Positions 37,023-46,942 of a stretch of 64,000 nt of DNA are shown in pieces; position 1 is the first letter of the stretch; each line of letters opens with the position of its first letter. The translations under genes were made by a program, and so were the position numbers. Source of the stretch: an uncultured Collinsella sp. Its GTDB lineage: Bacteria; Actinomycetota; Coriobacteriia; Coriobacteriales; Coriobacteriaceae. The stretch covers positions 1 through 64,000 of the forward strand of contig UQKM01000009.1 in NCBI GenBank assembly GCA_900541685.1, read 5' to 3'. Below the pieces are notes generated by a model, which had not been told where the DNA came from, did no database searches, and worked only from the letters and a program-made list of their open reading frames with translations.

Positions 37023-38045
37023 ATGGCGCAGATGAGAATCAAGGACATTGCCGCCGAGGCGGGCGTGAGCCCGGCCACGGTCTCGCGCTATCTCAACAAC
37101 CGCCCCGGGCAGATGACCGAGGAAACTCGCGCGCGCATCGCGGCGGTTATCGAGCGCACCGGCTATCGCCCACGTGCCGCCGCGCGCAATCTGCGCAGCT
37201 CGCGTACCAACCTCATCGGCGTGATCCTGGCCGACATCGCTAACCCGTTCTCCAGCGCCATGCTCGAAGGGCTTTCCGCCAGTGCCGCCGCGCGCGGCTG
37301 CTCGCTTATGACTGCCATTAGCGGCAACGACCCCGCCAAGGAGGCAGAGTCGCTCACCAGACTTATCGATGCCGGCGTGGACGGCCTGGTCGTCAACACC
37401 TGCGGAGGCAACGACAAGGCGATCGCCGCGGCAGCGGGACGCTTGCCCGTCGTGCTGCTCGACCGCGATGTTGCCGACGGTGGCATCGATCTGGTGACCT
37501 CTAACAACCGCGAGCTGGTTGCCGGCCTGGTAGACGCCTTGGCCGCTGCTGGCAGCGAGCGCCTGTGCCTGCTCACCGAGGCAAGCGATGACAGCCCCGT
37601 GCGTCGCGAGCGCGCCGAGGCCTTTGCCGACGAGCTCTCGCGCCGCGGCCTTGCGGGTGAGGTCGTTACCCTGGCCGACGGTGGTGCCACGGGTGTCAGC
37701 CGTCTGGACGGAGCTATCCGTGACTATGCGGGTAAAAAGCTCGGCCTCATTGCCGTCAACGGCTTGGTTTTCCTGCGTCTGACCGAGGCGCTGGCCCAGC
37801 TGGGGCCCTCGTTGCCGGCGGGTCTCAAGATTGCAACGTTTGACGACTATCCCTGGAACCACGTCCTCTTTGGCGGTGTGACCACGGCCGCGCAAGACAC
37901 CCTTACCATTGCCGAGCGCGTAGTCGAGCGCCTGTCCGAGCGTATCGACATCGTTACCACTACGGTGGGCGATGCCGCAAAGCTCGCCCCCAAGCGCATC
38001 GAGATCCCCGGCCACATCGAACACCGCGCCTCGACCTCGCGCTAA
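37023..38045 (+). CDS. LacI family transcriptional regulator
   Basis: A 340-residue LacI/GalR family protein. The helix-turn-helix is MRIKDIAAEAGVSPATVSRYLNN, then the hinge (RPRAAARNLRSSRTNLIGVI) and a sugar-binding-like effector domain. It stands just upstream of the glutamine-synthetase-like gene with a promoter region between. No transport or sugar genes adjoin it, so its target is unclear; it could act on a distant locus. The start is taken at the ATG at 37023, giving the standard N terminus. The ribosome binding site is weak (GGGAAACGGGG). Confidence 0.87.
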   Translation: MAQMRIKDIAAEAGVSPATVSRYLNNRPGQMTEETRARIAAVIERTGYRPRAAARNLRSSRTNLIGVILADIANPFSSAMLEGLSASAAARGCSLMTAISGNDPAKEAESLTRLIDAGVDGLVVNTCGGNDKAIAAAAGRLPVVLLDRDVADGGIDLVTSNNRELVAGLVDALAAAGSERLCLLTEASDDSPVRRERAEAFADELSRRGLAGEVVTLADGGATGVSRLDGAIRDYAGKKLGLIAVNGLVFLRLTEALAQLGPSLPAGLKIATFDDYPWNHVLFGGVTTAAQDTLTIAERVVERLSERIDIVTTTVGDAAKLAPKRIEIPGHIEHRASTSR

Positions 38046-38098
38046 CTACTCGTTCGCAACTGCCTGTTCGCGCACGTTTTTTGAGCGCTTGATACGCT

Positions 38099-38114
38099 TT
38101 AACCCTGCGGAAAC
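38099..38114 (+). promoter_or_regulatory. GlnR-box-like site before the GS homologue
   Basis: TTAAC, six bases, GAAAC matches the actinobacterial GlnR a/b site pair (GTnAC-n6-GAAAC) at all but the first base. Possible -10 hexamers TAGTAT and TATAGA lie 12-30 bases downstream. An orphan GlnR-like regulator is encoded in the same operon. Confidence 0.4.
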
Positions 38115-38179
38115 ATTTTTCTGCGATAGTATCTGCGATATAGACCAGTCGAAACCCGCCCGAAAGAAAGGGGAGCGAC

Positions 38180-39517
38180 ATGAACCAGCAGAACATCGAT
38201 TACGTACTCCGCTCCGTAGAGCAGCGTGACATCCGCTTTGTGCGTCTGTGGTTTGTCGACATTCTCGGCCGCCTCAAGAACTTTGCCATTAGCCCCGAGG
38301 ACCTCGAGGTCGCTTTTGAGGAGGGTATTGGCTTTGACGGCTCCGCCATCGAGGGCTTTGCCACGCCCGAGGAAGCCGACATGCTGGCGTTCCCCGATGC
38401 TTCGACCTTCCAGATTTTGCCGTGGCGCCCGAGCCACAACGGCGTCGCCCGCGTGTTCTGCGATGTGTGCACTCCCGATCGCAAGCCGTTTGCCGGCGAC
38501 CCGCGCGATGCCCTGCGTCGCATGTTCCGCAAGGCCGAGAAGGCTGGCTATCTGCTCAATGTGGGTGCCGAGCTGGAGTATTACTACTTCCCCGACGAGC
38601 ACACCCCCGAGCCGCTCGACAACGTGGGCTACTTCGATCTTTCGGTGAGCGATGCCGCCCGCGACCTGCGTCGAAACACGGTTCTCACGCTCGAGAAGAT
38701 GTCCGTGCCCGTGGAGTACACCTTCCACGCCGCCGGCCGCTCGCAGCACGGCATGAGCCTGCGCCACGCCGAGGCCCTGAGCATGTCCGACGCCATCACT
38801 ACGGCCAAACTCATCATTAAGCAGCAGGCCTACGAGAGCGGTTGCCACGCCTCCTTTATGCCCAAGCCGTTGGCGGGTGAGGACGGCAGTGCTATGTTCC
38901 TGTGCCAGTCGCTATTCGACCACGACGGCAACAACGTCTTTTGGGGCGAGGACGACGAGAAGTACCATCTCTCCGACGTCGCCAAGCACTACATGGCCGG
39001 CATCTTGGCGCACGCGCGCGAGATCAGCGCCATCACTAACCCCACGGTCAACTCGTACAAGCGCATCACCACGGGCGGCGACTCCGTGCCGCAGTACGCC
39101 ACGTGGGGCCTGCGCAACCGCGCGAGTATGGTCCGCATCCCGGTCTACAAGCCCGGCAAGCAACTGTCCACGCGTATCGAGTTGCGCAGCCCCGACCCCA
39201 TGGCCAACCCGTACCTGGTCAACGCCGTCACGCTGGCGGCTGGTCTCGACGGTATCGAGCGCAAACTGGAGCTCCCGCCCGAGGCAACGGCCGAGACGCT
39301 CAAGCTTACCGACCGTCAGATGGTCGAGGCCGGCTACGCGCCGCTGCCGCGCTCGCTTAAAGAGGCACTCGACGTCTTTGAGGACTCGCAGTTTATGAAG
39401 GATGCCCTCGGCGAGCACATCCACAGCTTCTTCCTCAAAAAGAAGCGCGACGAGTGGCATAAGTTTGAGTCCACGATCACCGAATGGGAGATCAAGCACT
39501 ACCTGGCGAACTCCTAA
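38180..39517 (+). CDS. Glutamine synthetase type I homologue lacking several metal-binding residues
   Basis: This 445-residue protein aligns end to end with GSI-alpha enzymes (FDGSAIEGF, GAELEYYYF, MPKPL, TNPTVNSYKR, NRASMVRIP, STRIELRSPDPMANPYL). Residues around 178-190 read FHAAGRSQHGMS where active GSI has HHEVAPGQHEID, so both metal-ligand glutamates (E212 and E220 in E. coli numbering) are Ala and Gly. The metal histidine in GSGMH is also lost (GSAMFLCQS), and the GYEAP flap glutamate region reads GGDSVPQY. E129, E131 and E357 equivalents remain. It is probably not a normal glutamine synthetase: an altered ligase or a non-catalytic sensor are both possible. GAAAGGGGAG precedes the ATG, and a GlnR-like gene follows 50 bases on. 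Confidence 0.8.
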   Translation: MNQQNIDYVLRSVEQRDIRFVRLWFVDILGRLKNFAISPEDLEVAFEEGIGFDGSAIEGFATPEEADMLAFPDASTFQILPWRPSHNGVARVFCDVCTPDRKPFAGDPRDALRRMFRKAEKAGYLLNVGAELEYYYFPDEHTPEPLDNVGYFDLSVSDAARDLRRNTVLTLEKMSVPVEYTFHAAGRSQHGMSLRHAEALSMSDAITTAKLIIKQQAYESGCHASFMPKPLAGEDGSAMFLCQSLFDHDGNNVFWGEDDEKYHLSDVAKHYMAGILAHAREISAITNPTVNSYKRITTGGDSVPQYATWGLRNRASMVRIPVYKPGKQLSTRIELRSPDPMANPYLVNAVTLAAGLDGIERKLELPPEATAETLKLTDRQMVEAGYAPLPRSLKEALDVFEDSQFMKDALGEHIHSFFLKKKRDEWHKFESTITEWEIKHYLANS

Positions 39518-39567
39518 TCGCGCTGGCTTGTCCCAGTACGATTGAGCTCATTTCTTTGGAGGCCGAT

Positions 39568-40230
39568 ATGTCCGAAAAGAGTGCCCTGTTCATGGCGCGC
39601 ACGACGCGCTTCCACGAGTTTGCCCGCAGCTTGACGACCACCCTGGGTGTCGAGGTGAGTCTGGCCACCCCCGATTCGCCAACTGCGGCGCACGACTTTG
39701 ACCTGCTGATCCTCGATTCCGATGGCATCCGCAGCGACCGCATCGATCAGATTGCCAAGTGGCTCGACGATCGCGGCGGTGTTCCCATGCTGGTGATCGT
39801 CGACGACGAGGCGCTCGGCACCCTGCGCCTGCCGAATCATGCGCATGCCGACTTTGTATGTCCCACGGCGACGCCCAACGAGCTCAAGGCTCGTGCACAG
39901 CGTCTGATGGGCGAGGAGGAGCCCGTCGCCTCCGATGATGTGCTCAACATCGATAACCTTGAGATCAACCTGGCCACCTACCAGGTGACACTCGATAGCG
40001 AGCCCATTGACCTGACGCTGATGGAGTACTCGCTGCTGAGTTTTTTGGCGACGCATCCCAACCGCGCCTACAGCCGCGAGGTACTGCTGCACCGCGTGTG
40101 GGGCTTTGAGTACTGCGGCGGTACGCGCACCGTCGACGTGCATATCCGACGCATCCGCTCCAAGGTGGGCCCGCAGATCGCGGCGCACATCACCACCGTC
40201 CGCGGCGTGGGCTATCTGTTTAAGGACTAG
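39568..40230 (+). CDS. Orphan GlnR-like response regulator (OmpR family)
   Basis: A 220-residue OmpR/PhoB-type regulator with no kinase gene nearby. The C-terminal winged helix (about 130-218) has LMEYSLLSFLATHPNRAYSREVLLHRVWG and GGTRTVDVHIRRIRSKVG, close to actinobacterial GlnR. The receiver domain is degenerate. The first strand reads ALFMART where an acidic pair is needed, and the conserved Lys is absent (DFVCPTAT), though an Asp (LLILDSD) sits at the phosphoacceptor place. GlnR proteins of actinobacteria likewise work without phosphorylation. Its position behind the GS homologue suggests nitrogen control. TTTGGAGG precedes the ATG. Confidence 0.8.
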   Translation: MSEKSALFMARTTRFHEFARSLTTTLGVEVSLATPDSPTAAHDFDLLILDSDGIRSDRIDQIAKWLDDRGGVPMLVIVDDEALGTLRLPNHAHADFVCPTATPNELKARAQRLMGEEEPVASDDVLNIDNLEINLATYQVTLDSEPIDLTLMEYSLLSFLATHPNRAYSREVLLHRVWGFEYCGGTRTVDVHIRRIRSKVGPQIAAHITTVRGVGYLFKD

Positions 40231-40234
40231 ATTT

Positions 40235-40271
40235 CCACCACAAAGGGGACAGGCACCTTTGTGGTGGTTTT
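40235..40271. repeat. Intergenic palindrome family A, terminator-like
   Basis: CCACCACAAAGG pairs with CCTTTGTGGTGG around GGACAGGCA and is followed by TTTT, so it can end the GS-homologue/GlnR-like operon. Near-identical copies lie at 54568, 56152 and 57116. Confidence 0.75.
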
Positions 40272-40385
40272 GCCGCAGGTGCGGGTTCCCTTCGAGTTTG
40301 CAGCAGAACTTAAGCCTTCCTAAAAGATTGCGTTCTCGTACACGTACGCCCGCATATTGGGGTACAACTCAACGTGAACAATGAT

Positions 40386-40414
40386 GGCCCGCCACATGTT
40401 TGGCGGGCCTTTGG
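40386..40414 (+). terminator. Hairpin just upstream of htrA
   Basis: GGCCCGCCA pairs with TGGCGGGCC, then TTTGGTT. It lies within 25 bases of the htrA ribosome binding site and could attenuate htrA. TTGCGT (40328) and CATATT (40352) are a possible promoter upstream. Confidence 0.5.
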
Positions 40415-40438
40415 TTATTTGACGAAAGGATCGCAGCT

Positions 40439-41899
40439 ATGAGCGAGAACGATTCCCAGCGTCCCCAGGATGCGGGCAACGCCGGCGAGACCCAACAGCA
40501 GCCGCGTGTGCAGGTAGAGTCGACGCCTGCCGACAGCAACATTCCCTACGTGCAGGCCTACGACACGCAGACCGGAAAGCCGCTGGGCAGCCAGCAGGTT
40601 GTAAACAAGCATACAGTGGTCAAGACTAAGACCAAAAAGCTGCCGATCTTTATTACGGCGCTCGCCGGCTGCGCCTGTGGCGCCCTGCTGGTCATTGCGC
40701 TCATTATGAGCGGTACGCTCAACATTGGCGGCGGCAAGAATGCCGTGACGGCGGGTGCTTCGGGTTCATCGACGCAAAAGATCACCATCGATTCCGAGGA
40801 CACCACGCTGGCCGAGGCCGTTTCTGCCAAGGCCCTGCCCTCCGTGGTTTCCATTACCGCCACTTCGAGCGGCGGCCAGAATGGCTCGCTTTCGCAGTCT
40901 GCCGACGAGTCGGACAACTCGGGCAGCGTCGGTTCGGGCGTGGTGCTCGATACCGAGGGCCACATCCTCACCAACAACCACGTGGTCGATGGCTATGACC
41001 AGTACGTGGTGACCATGGACGACGGCACCACCTACGAGGCCGAGTTCGTGGGCAACGATGCCTCGAGCGACCTAGCCGTCATCAAGCTCAAGGACGCCGA
41101 CGCCTCCAAGCTCACGCCGATCGAGATTGGTGACTCCTCCAAGCTCAACGTGGGCGAGTGGGTCATGGCGATCGGTTCGCCGTTTGGCAACGAGCAGTCT
41201 GTCTCCACCGGTATCGTCTCGGCGCTCTACCGCTCCACGGCCATGAGCTCTACCAACGGTAACACCATCTATGCCAACATGATCCAGACCGATGCCGCCA
41301 TCAACCCGGGCAACTCCGGCGGCGCGCTCGTTAACGACAATGGCGAGCTTGTGGGCATTAATTCGCTCATCGAGAGCTATTCGGGCTCCAGCTCGGGCGT
41401 GGGCTTTGCCATTCCGGTCAACTATGCCAAGAACATTGCCGACCAGATCATCGACGGCAAGACGCCGGTGCATCCGTACCTGGGCGCCACGCTTTCGAGC
41501 GTCAATGCACTTAACGCCCGCACCAACAAGCTGAGCACCGATAGCGGCGCGTATGTGGCAAGTGTCGTCGAAGACGGTCCTGCCGCCAAGGCCGGCATTC
41601 AGGAGGGCGACGTCATCACCAAGCTGGGTGACGACGAGATTACGAGCGCCGATGGCCTGATCATCGCACTGCGCAGCCACGAGGTGGGTGAGAAGGTCGA
41701 GATCACGCTCATGCGCGGCAAGGAAGAGAAGAAGGTCACGGTTGAGCTGGGCTCCGACGAGGAGCTGCAGAACCAGCAGCAGAACGACAGCGCGACCGAT
41801 ACCGGCAACGGCGGTATTACCGACGAGCAGCTGCGCCAGTATCTGGAGGAGCTGCTTGGCCAGCAGGGCCAGGGTCAGGGCAACGGCCAGGGTTTCTAA
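40439..41899 (+). CDS. HtrA/DegP-like membrane-anchored serine protease
   Basis: A 486-residue trypsin-like protease for envelope protein quality control. A cytoplasmic Gln-rich N terminus (about 65 residues) leads to one membrane helix (FITALAGCACGALLVIALIM). The catalytic triad is His in ILTNNHVVDG, Asp in SSDLAVIKL and Ser in NPGNSGGALVN. A single PDZ domain follows (about 360-450; AYVASVVEDGPAAKAGIQEGDVIT), and the C terminus is rich in Gln and Gly (GQQGQGQGNGQGF). GAAAGGA precedes the ATG. It stands alone between terminators. Confidence 0.92.
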   Translation: MSENDSQRPQDAGNAGETQQQPRVQVESTPADSNIPYVQAYDTQTGKPLGSQQVVNKHTVVKTKTKKLPIFITALAGCACGALLVIALIMSGTLNIGGGKNAVTAGASGSSTQKITIDSEDTTLAEAVSAKALPSVVSITATSSGGQNGSLSQSADESDNSGSVGSGVVLDTEGHILTNNHVVDGYDQYVVTMDDGTTYEAEFVGNDASSDLAVIKLKDADASKLTPIEIGDSSKLNVGEWVMAIGSPFGNEQSVSTGIVSALYRSTAMSSTNGNTIYANMIQTDAAINPGNSGGALVNDNGELVGINSLIESYSGSSSGVGFAIPVNYAKNIADQIIDGKTPVHPYLGATLSSVNALNARTNKLSTDSGAYVASVVEDGPAAKAGIQEGDVITKLGDDEITSADGLIIALRSHEVGEKVEITLMRGKEEKKVTVELGSDEELQNQQQNDSATDTGNGGITDEQLRQYLEELLGQQGQGQGNGQGF

Positions 41900-41925
41900 C
41901 GAGCTGTATCGCACATATCGAAGCC

Positions 41926-41965
41926 AGAGGGGCTGTTCCGCCAGCGCGGGACAGCCCCTCTTTTC
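41926..41965 (+). terminator. Intrinsic terminator after htrA
   Basis: AGAGGGGCTGTTCC pairs with GGGACAGCCCCTCT, followed by TTTTCG. Confidence 0.85.
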
Positions 41966-42099
41966 GCGATGATCCCTTGGAGACGGAGGAAAACGGATCA
42001 TTTAGAAACGGCAAGGGCATGGTTTGAACGCGCGATCCACTCCAGTTTGATGGCTGCCGATTCGGTGCGGTTTGAGACCGCTATTCGGCCCCATGGTGA

Positions 42100-44376
<2,277 letters not shown>

Positions 44377-44395
44377 GGCATCGATAGCCAAATTG

Positions 44396-44435
44396 AAGAA
44401 CCGCCCGGAAGCACGATGCCTTCCGGGCGGTTCTT
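44396..44435. terminator. Bidirectional terminator between ligA and merR
   Basis: AAGAACCGCCCGGAAG pairs with CTTCCGGGCGGTTCTT between two converging genes. Confidence 0.85.
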
Positions 44436-45282
44436 ACTTTGCTGGGGCAACCGGCACCGTGATCTGCGTTACGTAGGTTGCCGGGTCGTCGCTGATGATG
44501 TCGTCGATCAAGGCGATCTCGCGCGAGGGGCCGGCGGGCGTCAGGTTGTGTTCGCGCATATAGCTGAGCAGCCGCTCGTAGCGCGGGGCTGCTTGTCCGT
44601 GCGTGCCGCGGAAGCTTATGGTTAGGCAGCGCGCGGCGGGCCGCACCTCGACGTCGCCCAAGTAATCATCGGTGTCATCGAGCAGCAGGAAGACCTCGTC
44701 GTAGCCATCAAAGTCGCCGGCGGCGAGGCGTTCGGGCGCGATGCCCACACCCAGATTGCCCAGATAGGCAAAGGTTTCGTGCTGCCCCTGCTGAAGCTGG
44801 CGGATATGCCATCCCAGCGAATAGGCGTCGGTGGGATTGACGCGCTCGTGCAGCGTGGCGCAGCGAAGTTCGGGTTCCTCGATTTCGCTAATGGTGTCGA
44901 GATCAGCATTCAAAGCGCCATGAAGCAAGGCAAGCCGCTGGTCAATCTTGCGCGACATGCGCTCCAACTCACGCCGCCTGTGCTCAATTAACTCCTGTTG
45001 CTTGGTCAGTTGCCGTTGCATCAAATCCATATCGCGCGTAGTGACAAACTCGCGAATCTGGGCCAGCGGCAGGTCAAGAACGCGCAGGTTGCCGATGGTG
45101 TTGAGGGTGGAGAGCTGCCGCGATCCGTAGTAGCGGTACCCACTCGTCGGATCGACATATGCCGGTTCCAATAGCCCCATCTGTTCGTAATGGCGCAGTG
45201 TGCCCACGCTCAAATTGAGCAAGCGCGCCACCTCGCCAATGCGGAGCAGGCCCTCGGTGTGTTCGCTTGGCATGTCGGTCAC
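44434..45282 (-). CDS. MerR family regulator with GyrI-like effector domain
   Basis: A 282-residue MerR-type activator. The N-terminal winged helix reads LLRIGEVARLLNLSVGTLRHYEQMGLLEPAYVDPTSGYRYY, a long coiled-coil dimer helix follows (about 80-125), and a C-terminal effector-binding domain of the BmrR/GyrI kind. This architecture senses lipophilic drugs. It is the second gene after a MATE exporter on the same strand. A MerR-type operator lies in front of that exporter, so drug-induced control of both is likely. The GTG at 45282 is used because AAAGGAG is spaced correctly; an ATG three codons later is less likely. Confidence 0.87.
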   Translation of the reverse strand: MTDMPSEHTEGLLRIGEVARLLNLSVGTLRHYEQMGLLEPAYVDPTSGYRYYGSRQLSTLNTIGNLRVLDLPLAQIREFVTTRDMDLMQRQLTKQQELIEHRRRELERMSRKIDQRLALLHGALNADLDTISEIEEPELRCATLHERVNPTDAYSLGWHIRQLQQGQHETFAYLGNLGVGIAPERLAAGDFDGYDEVFLLLDDTDDYLGDVEVRPAARCLTISFRGTHGQAAPRYERLLSYMREHNLTPAGPSREIALIDDIISDDPATYVTQITVPVAPAK

Positions 45283-45336
45283 AGGACCGCTCCTTTCGGT
45301 AAAACAGGGGAGAGGCGCTAGGCCTGCGTTGCCCCG

Positions 45337-46683
45337 CTACGCCATCAGCTTGTCAAAAGTTCCGCGGCGGTTGAGCACGGTAAATGCAATCACGCAGATG
45401 GCCGCCGACAGAATCGACCCGCACGGCGAGGCGATACCCATGGGGAACAGCGTGTCGGAATAGGCGTTCGACAGCAGCCATGCGCCGGGTACGCGAATGA
45501 GCGCCACGGCCAGCACGTTGTGCGCAAAGCCGATGTAGCTCTTGCCGTATGCAGCGAAAAAGCCGCTAAAGCAAATGTGGATGCCGGCAAAAATCGCGTC
45601 GAAAATATAGCTGCGCATATAGCCGGTGCCGGCGGCGACCACCGCGGGGTCCTTGGCAAAAAAGCCGATAAACGCCGGCGCCACCAGCCACATCAGCACC
45701 GTGATCAGGCAGCCGTACACCACCGAGACGGTCATGGCATCCTTGAGCACCTGGCGCGCGCGGTCGCCCTTGCCTGCGCCGGCGTTTTGCGCCGTGAGCG
45801 CGCTGACGGTAGCGCCCATGGAACTCGGCACGATAAACAAAAAGCTGATCATCTTTTCGACCAAGCCTACGGCGGCGGCATCAACCAGGCCGCGGTGGTT
45901 GGCGATGACGGTGATGAACATAAACGCCACCTGGATGCAGCCGTCCTGCACGGCTACGGGCACGCCGATCTTAAGGATGCTGCCGAGCACCTCGGGCTGG
46001 GGGCGTAGGTCGCTGCGCTTGAGGTGAATGTGCGTACGGCGGCTCTTGAGCCACACGAGCGCGAGAGCCACGCTCGCCGTCTGCGCGATGACTGTGCCGA
46101 GTGCCGCGCCTACGGGGCCGAGCCCCATGTGGCCGATAAACAGAAAGTCGAGCGCGATGTTGATGATGCATGCCACGCCAATCACGTACATGGGCGAGCG
46201 CGAATCGCCTAGGCCGCGAAAGATGGCCGAGAGGATGTTGTACGCGGCGATAAAGGGAATGCCCATAAAGCAGATACGCAGGTAGGCGGCGGTGCCCTCG
46301 ACCGCCTCGGCCGGCGTGCCAATGAGTGCCACAATCTGCGGACACAGTGCGAGCAGGACAGCGGCCAGCACCACCGAGACACCCATAAAGAGCGTGATGG
46401 TGTTGCCGATGGCGGTCTCGGCGCGGTCAAACCGACGCGAACCCACGGCGTGGCCGACGATAACCGTCGTTCCCATGGCCAGGCCCACGAGCGTCACGGT
46501 AATGATATAGAGCGTCTGCGCGCCGTTGCCCACGGCGGTGATGCCGGCGGCGCCGCTAAACTGCCCCATCATGTACAGGTCGGCCATGCCGTAGAGCATC
46601 TGCAAAAAGTACGAGAGCATATAAGGCAGGGCAAAGACCGCGATGGTCTTAAGGACATTGCCGCGTGTGAGGTCGTGTTCCAT
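45337..46683 (-). CDS. MATE family efflux transporter
   Basis: A 448-residue multidrug and toxic compound extrusion protein (DinF/NorM-like), with twelve membrane helices in two six-helix halves. Conserved features include MLYGMADLYMMGQFSG near the N terminus and GDSRSPMYVIGVACIINIALDFLFI in the first half. It probably exports cationic drugs or metabolites using a sodium or proton gradient. It is first in an operon with merR; the gap to merR is 54 bases. Confidence 0.9.
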   Translation of the reverse strand: MEHDLTRGNVLKTIAVFALPYMLSYFLQMLYGMADLYMMGQFSGAAGITAVGNGAQTLYIITVTLVGLAMGTTVIVGHAVGSRRFDRAETAIGNTITLFMGVSVVLAAVLLALCPQIVALIGTPAEAVEGTAAYLRICFMGIPFIAAYNILSAIFRGLGDSRSPMYVIGVACIINIALDFLFIGHMGLGPVGAALGTVIAQTASVALALVWLKSRRTHIHLKRSDLRPQPEVLGSILKIGVPVAVQDGCIQVAFMFITVIANHRGLVDAAAVGLVEKMISFLFIVPSSMGATVSALTAQNAGAGKGDRARQVLKDAMTVSVVYGCLITVLMWLVAPAFIGFFAKDPAVVAAGTGYMRSYIFDAIFAGIHICFSGFFAAYGKSYIGFAHNVLAVALIRVPGAWLLSNAYSDTLFPMGIASPCGSILSAAICVIAFTVLNRRGTFDKLMA

Positions 46684-46730
46684 GGGCGGGGCTTTCTGGC
46701 TTGGTCTGTTTACGTACCAGTGTAGTGAAA

Positions 46731-46755
46731 ACCCTACAACGATTATAGAGTCAAG
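46731..46755 (-). promoter_or_regulatory. MerR-type operator-promoter of the MATE operon
   Basis: Read on the minus strand, CTTGACTCTATAA, TCG, TTGTAGGGT forms a dyad (ACTCTATAA/TTGTAGGGT, 7 of 9 paired) starting at a TTGACT -35. MerR regulators bind such dyads in the long spacer between -35 and -10. Confidence 0.6.
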
Positions 46756-46873
46756 GTTTATGTTGGCAGTGGGGCGAAAAAGTCACGCTCGCGTTCATTT
46801 CTAATTGAATACAGGGGCGCGTCCTGCGAGCTTGGTGCCTGCACTAGCCTTGCAGAAATCGATTTCGGAACAC

Positions 46874-46901
46874 TTGACACCGCCGCACGGCGCGCCATAA
46901 T
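46874..46901 (+). promoter_or_regulatory. Promoter of the ABC exporter operon
   Basis: A consensus -35 TTGACA (46874-46879) is followed after 16 bp by CATAAT (46896-46901). It is one of the best sigma-A-type matches in the window. Confidence 0.7.
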
Positions 46902-46942
46902 ACGTGGGTTTGCGAACAACGTTTGATGGGGGATGAACCTGC

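Noticed and set aside
37023..38045. Considered whether this LacI protein might be a CcpA acting with the Asp46 HPr.
   Set aside because: It is a generic LacI/GalR sequence in which I could not see a CcpA-specific HPr contact region, and the genes are 9 kb apart. There is no basis to claim it.
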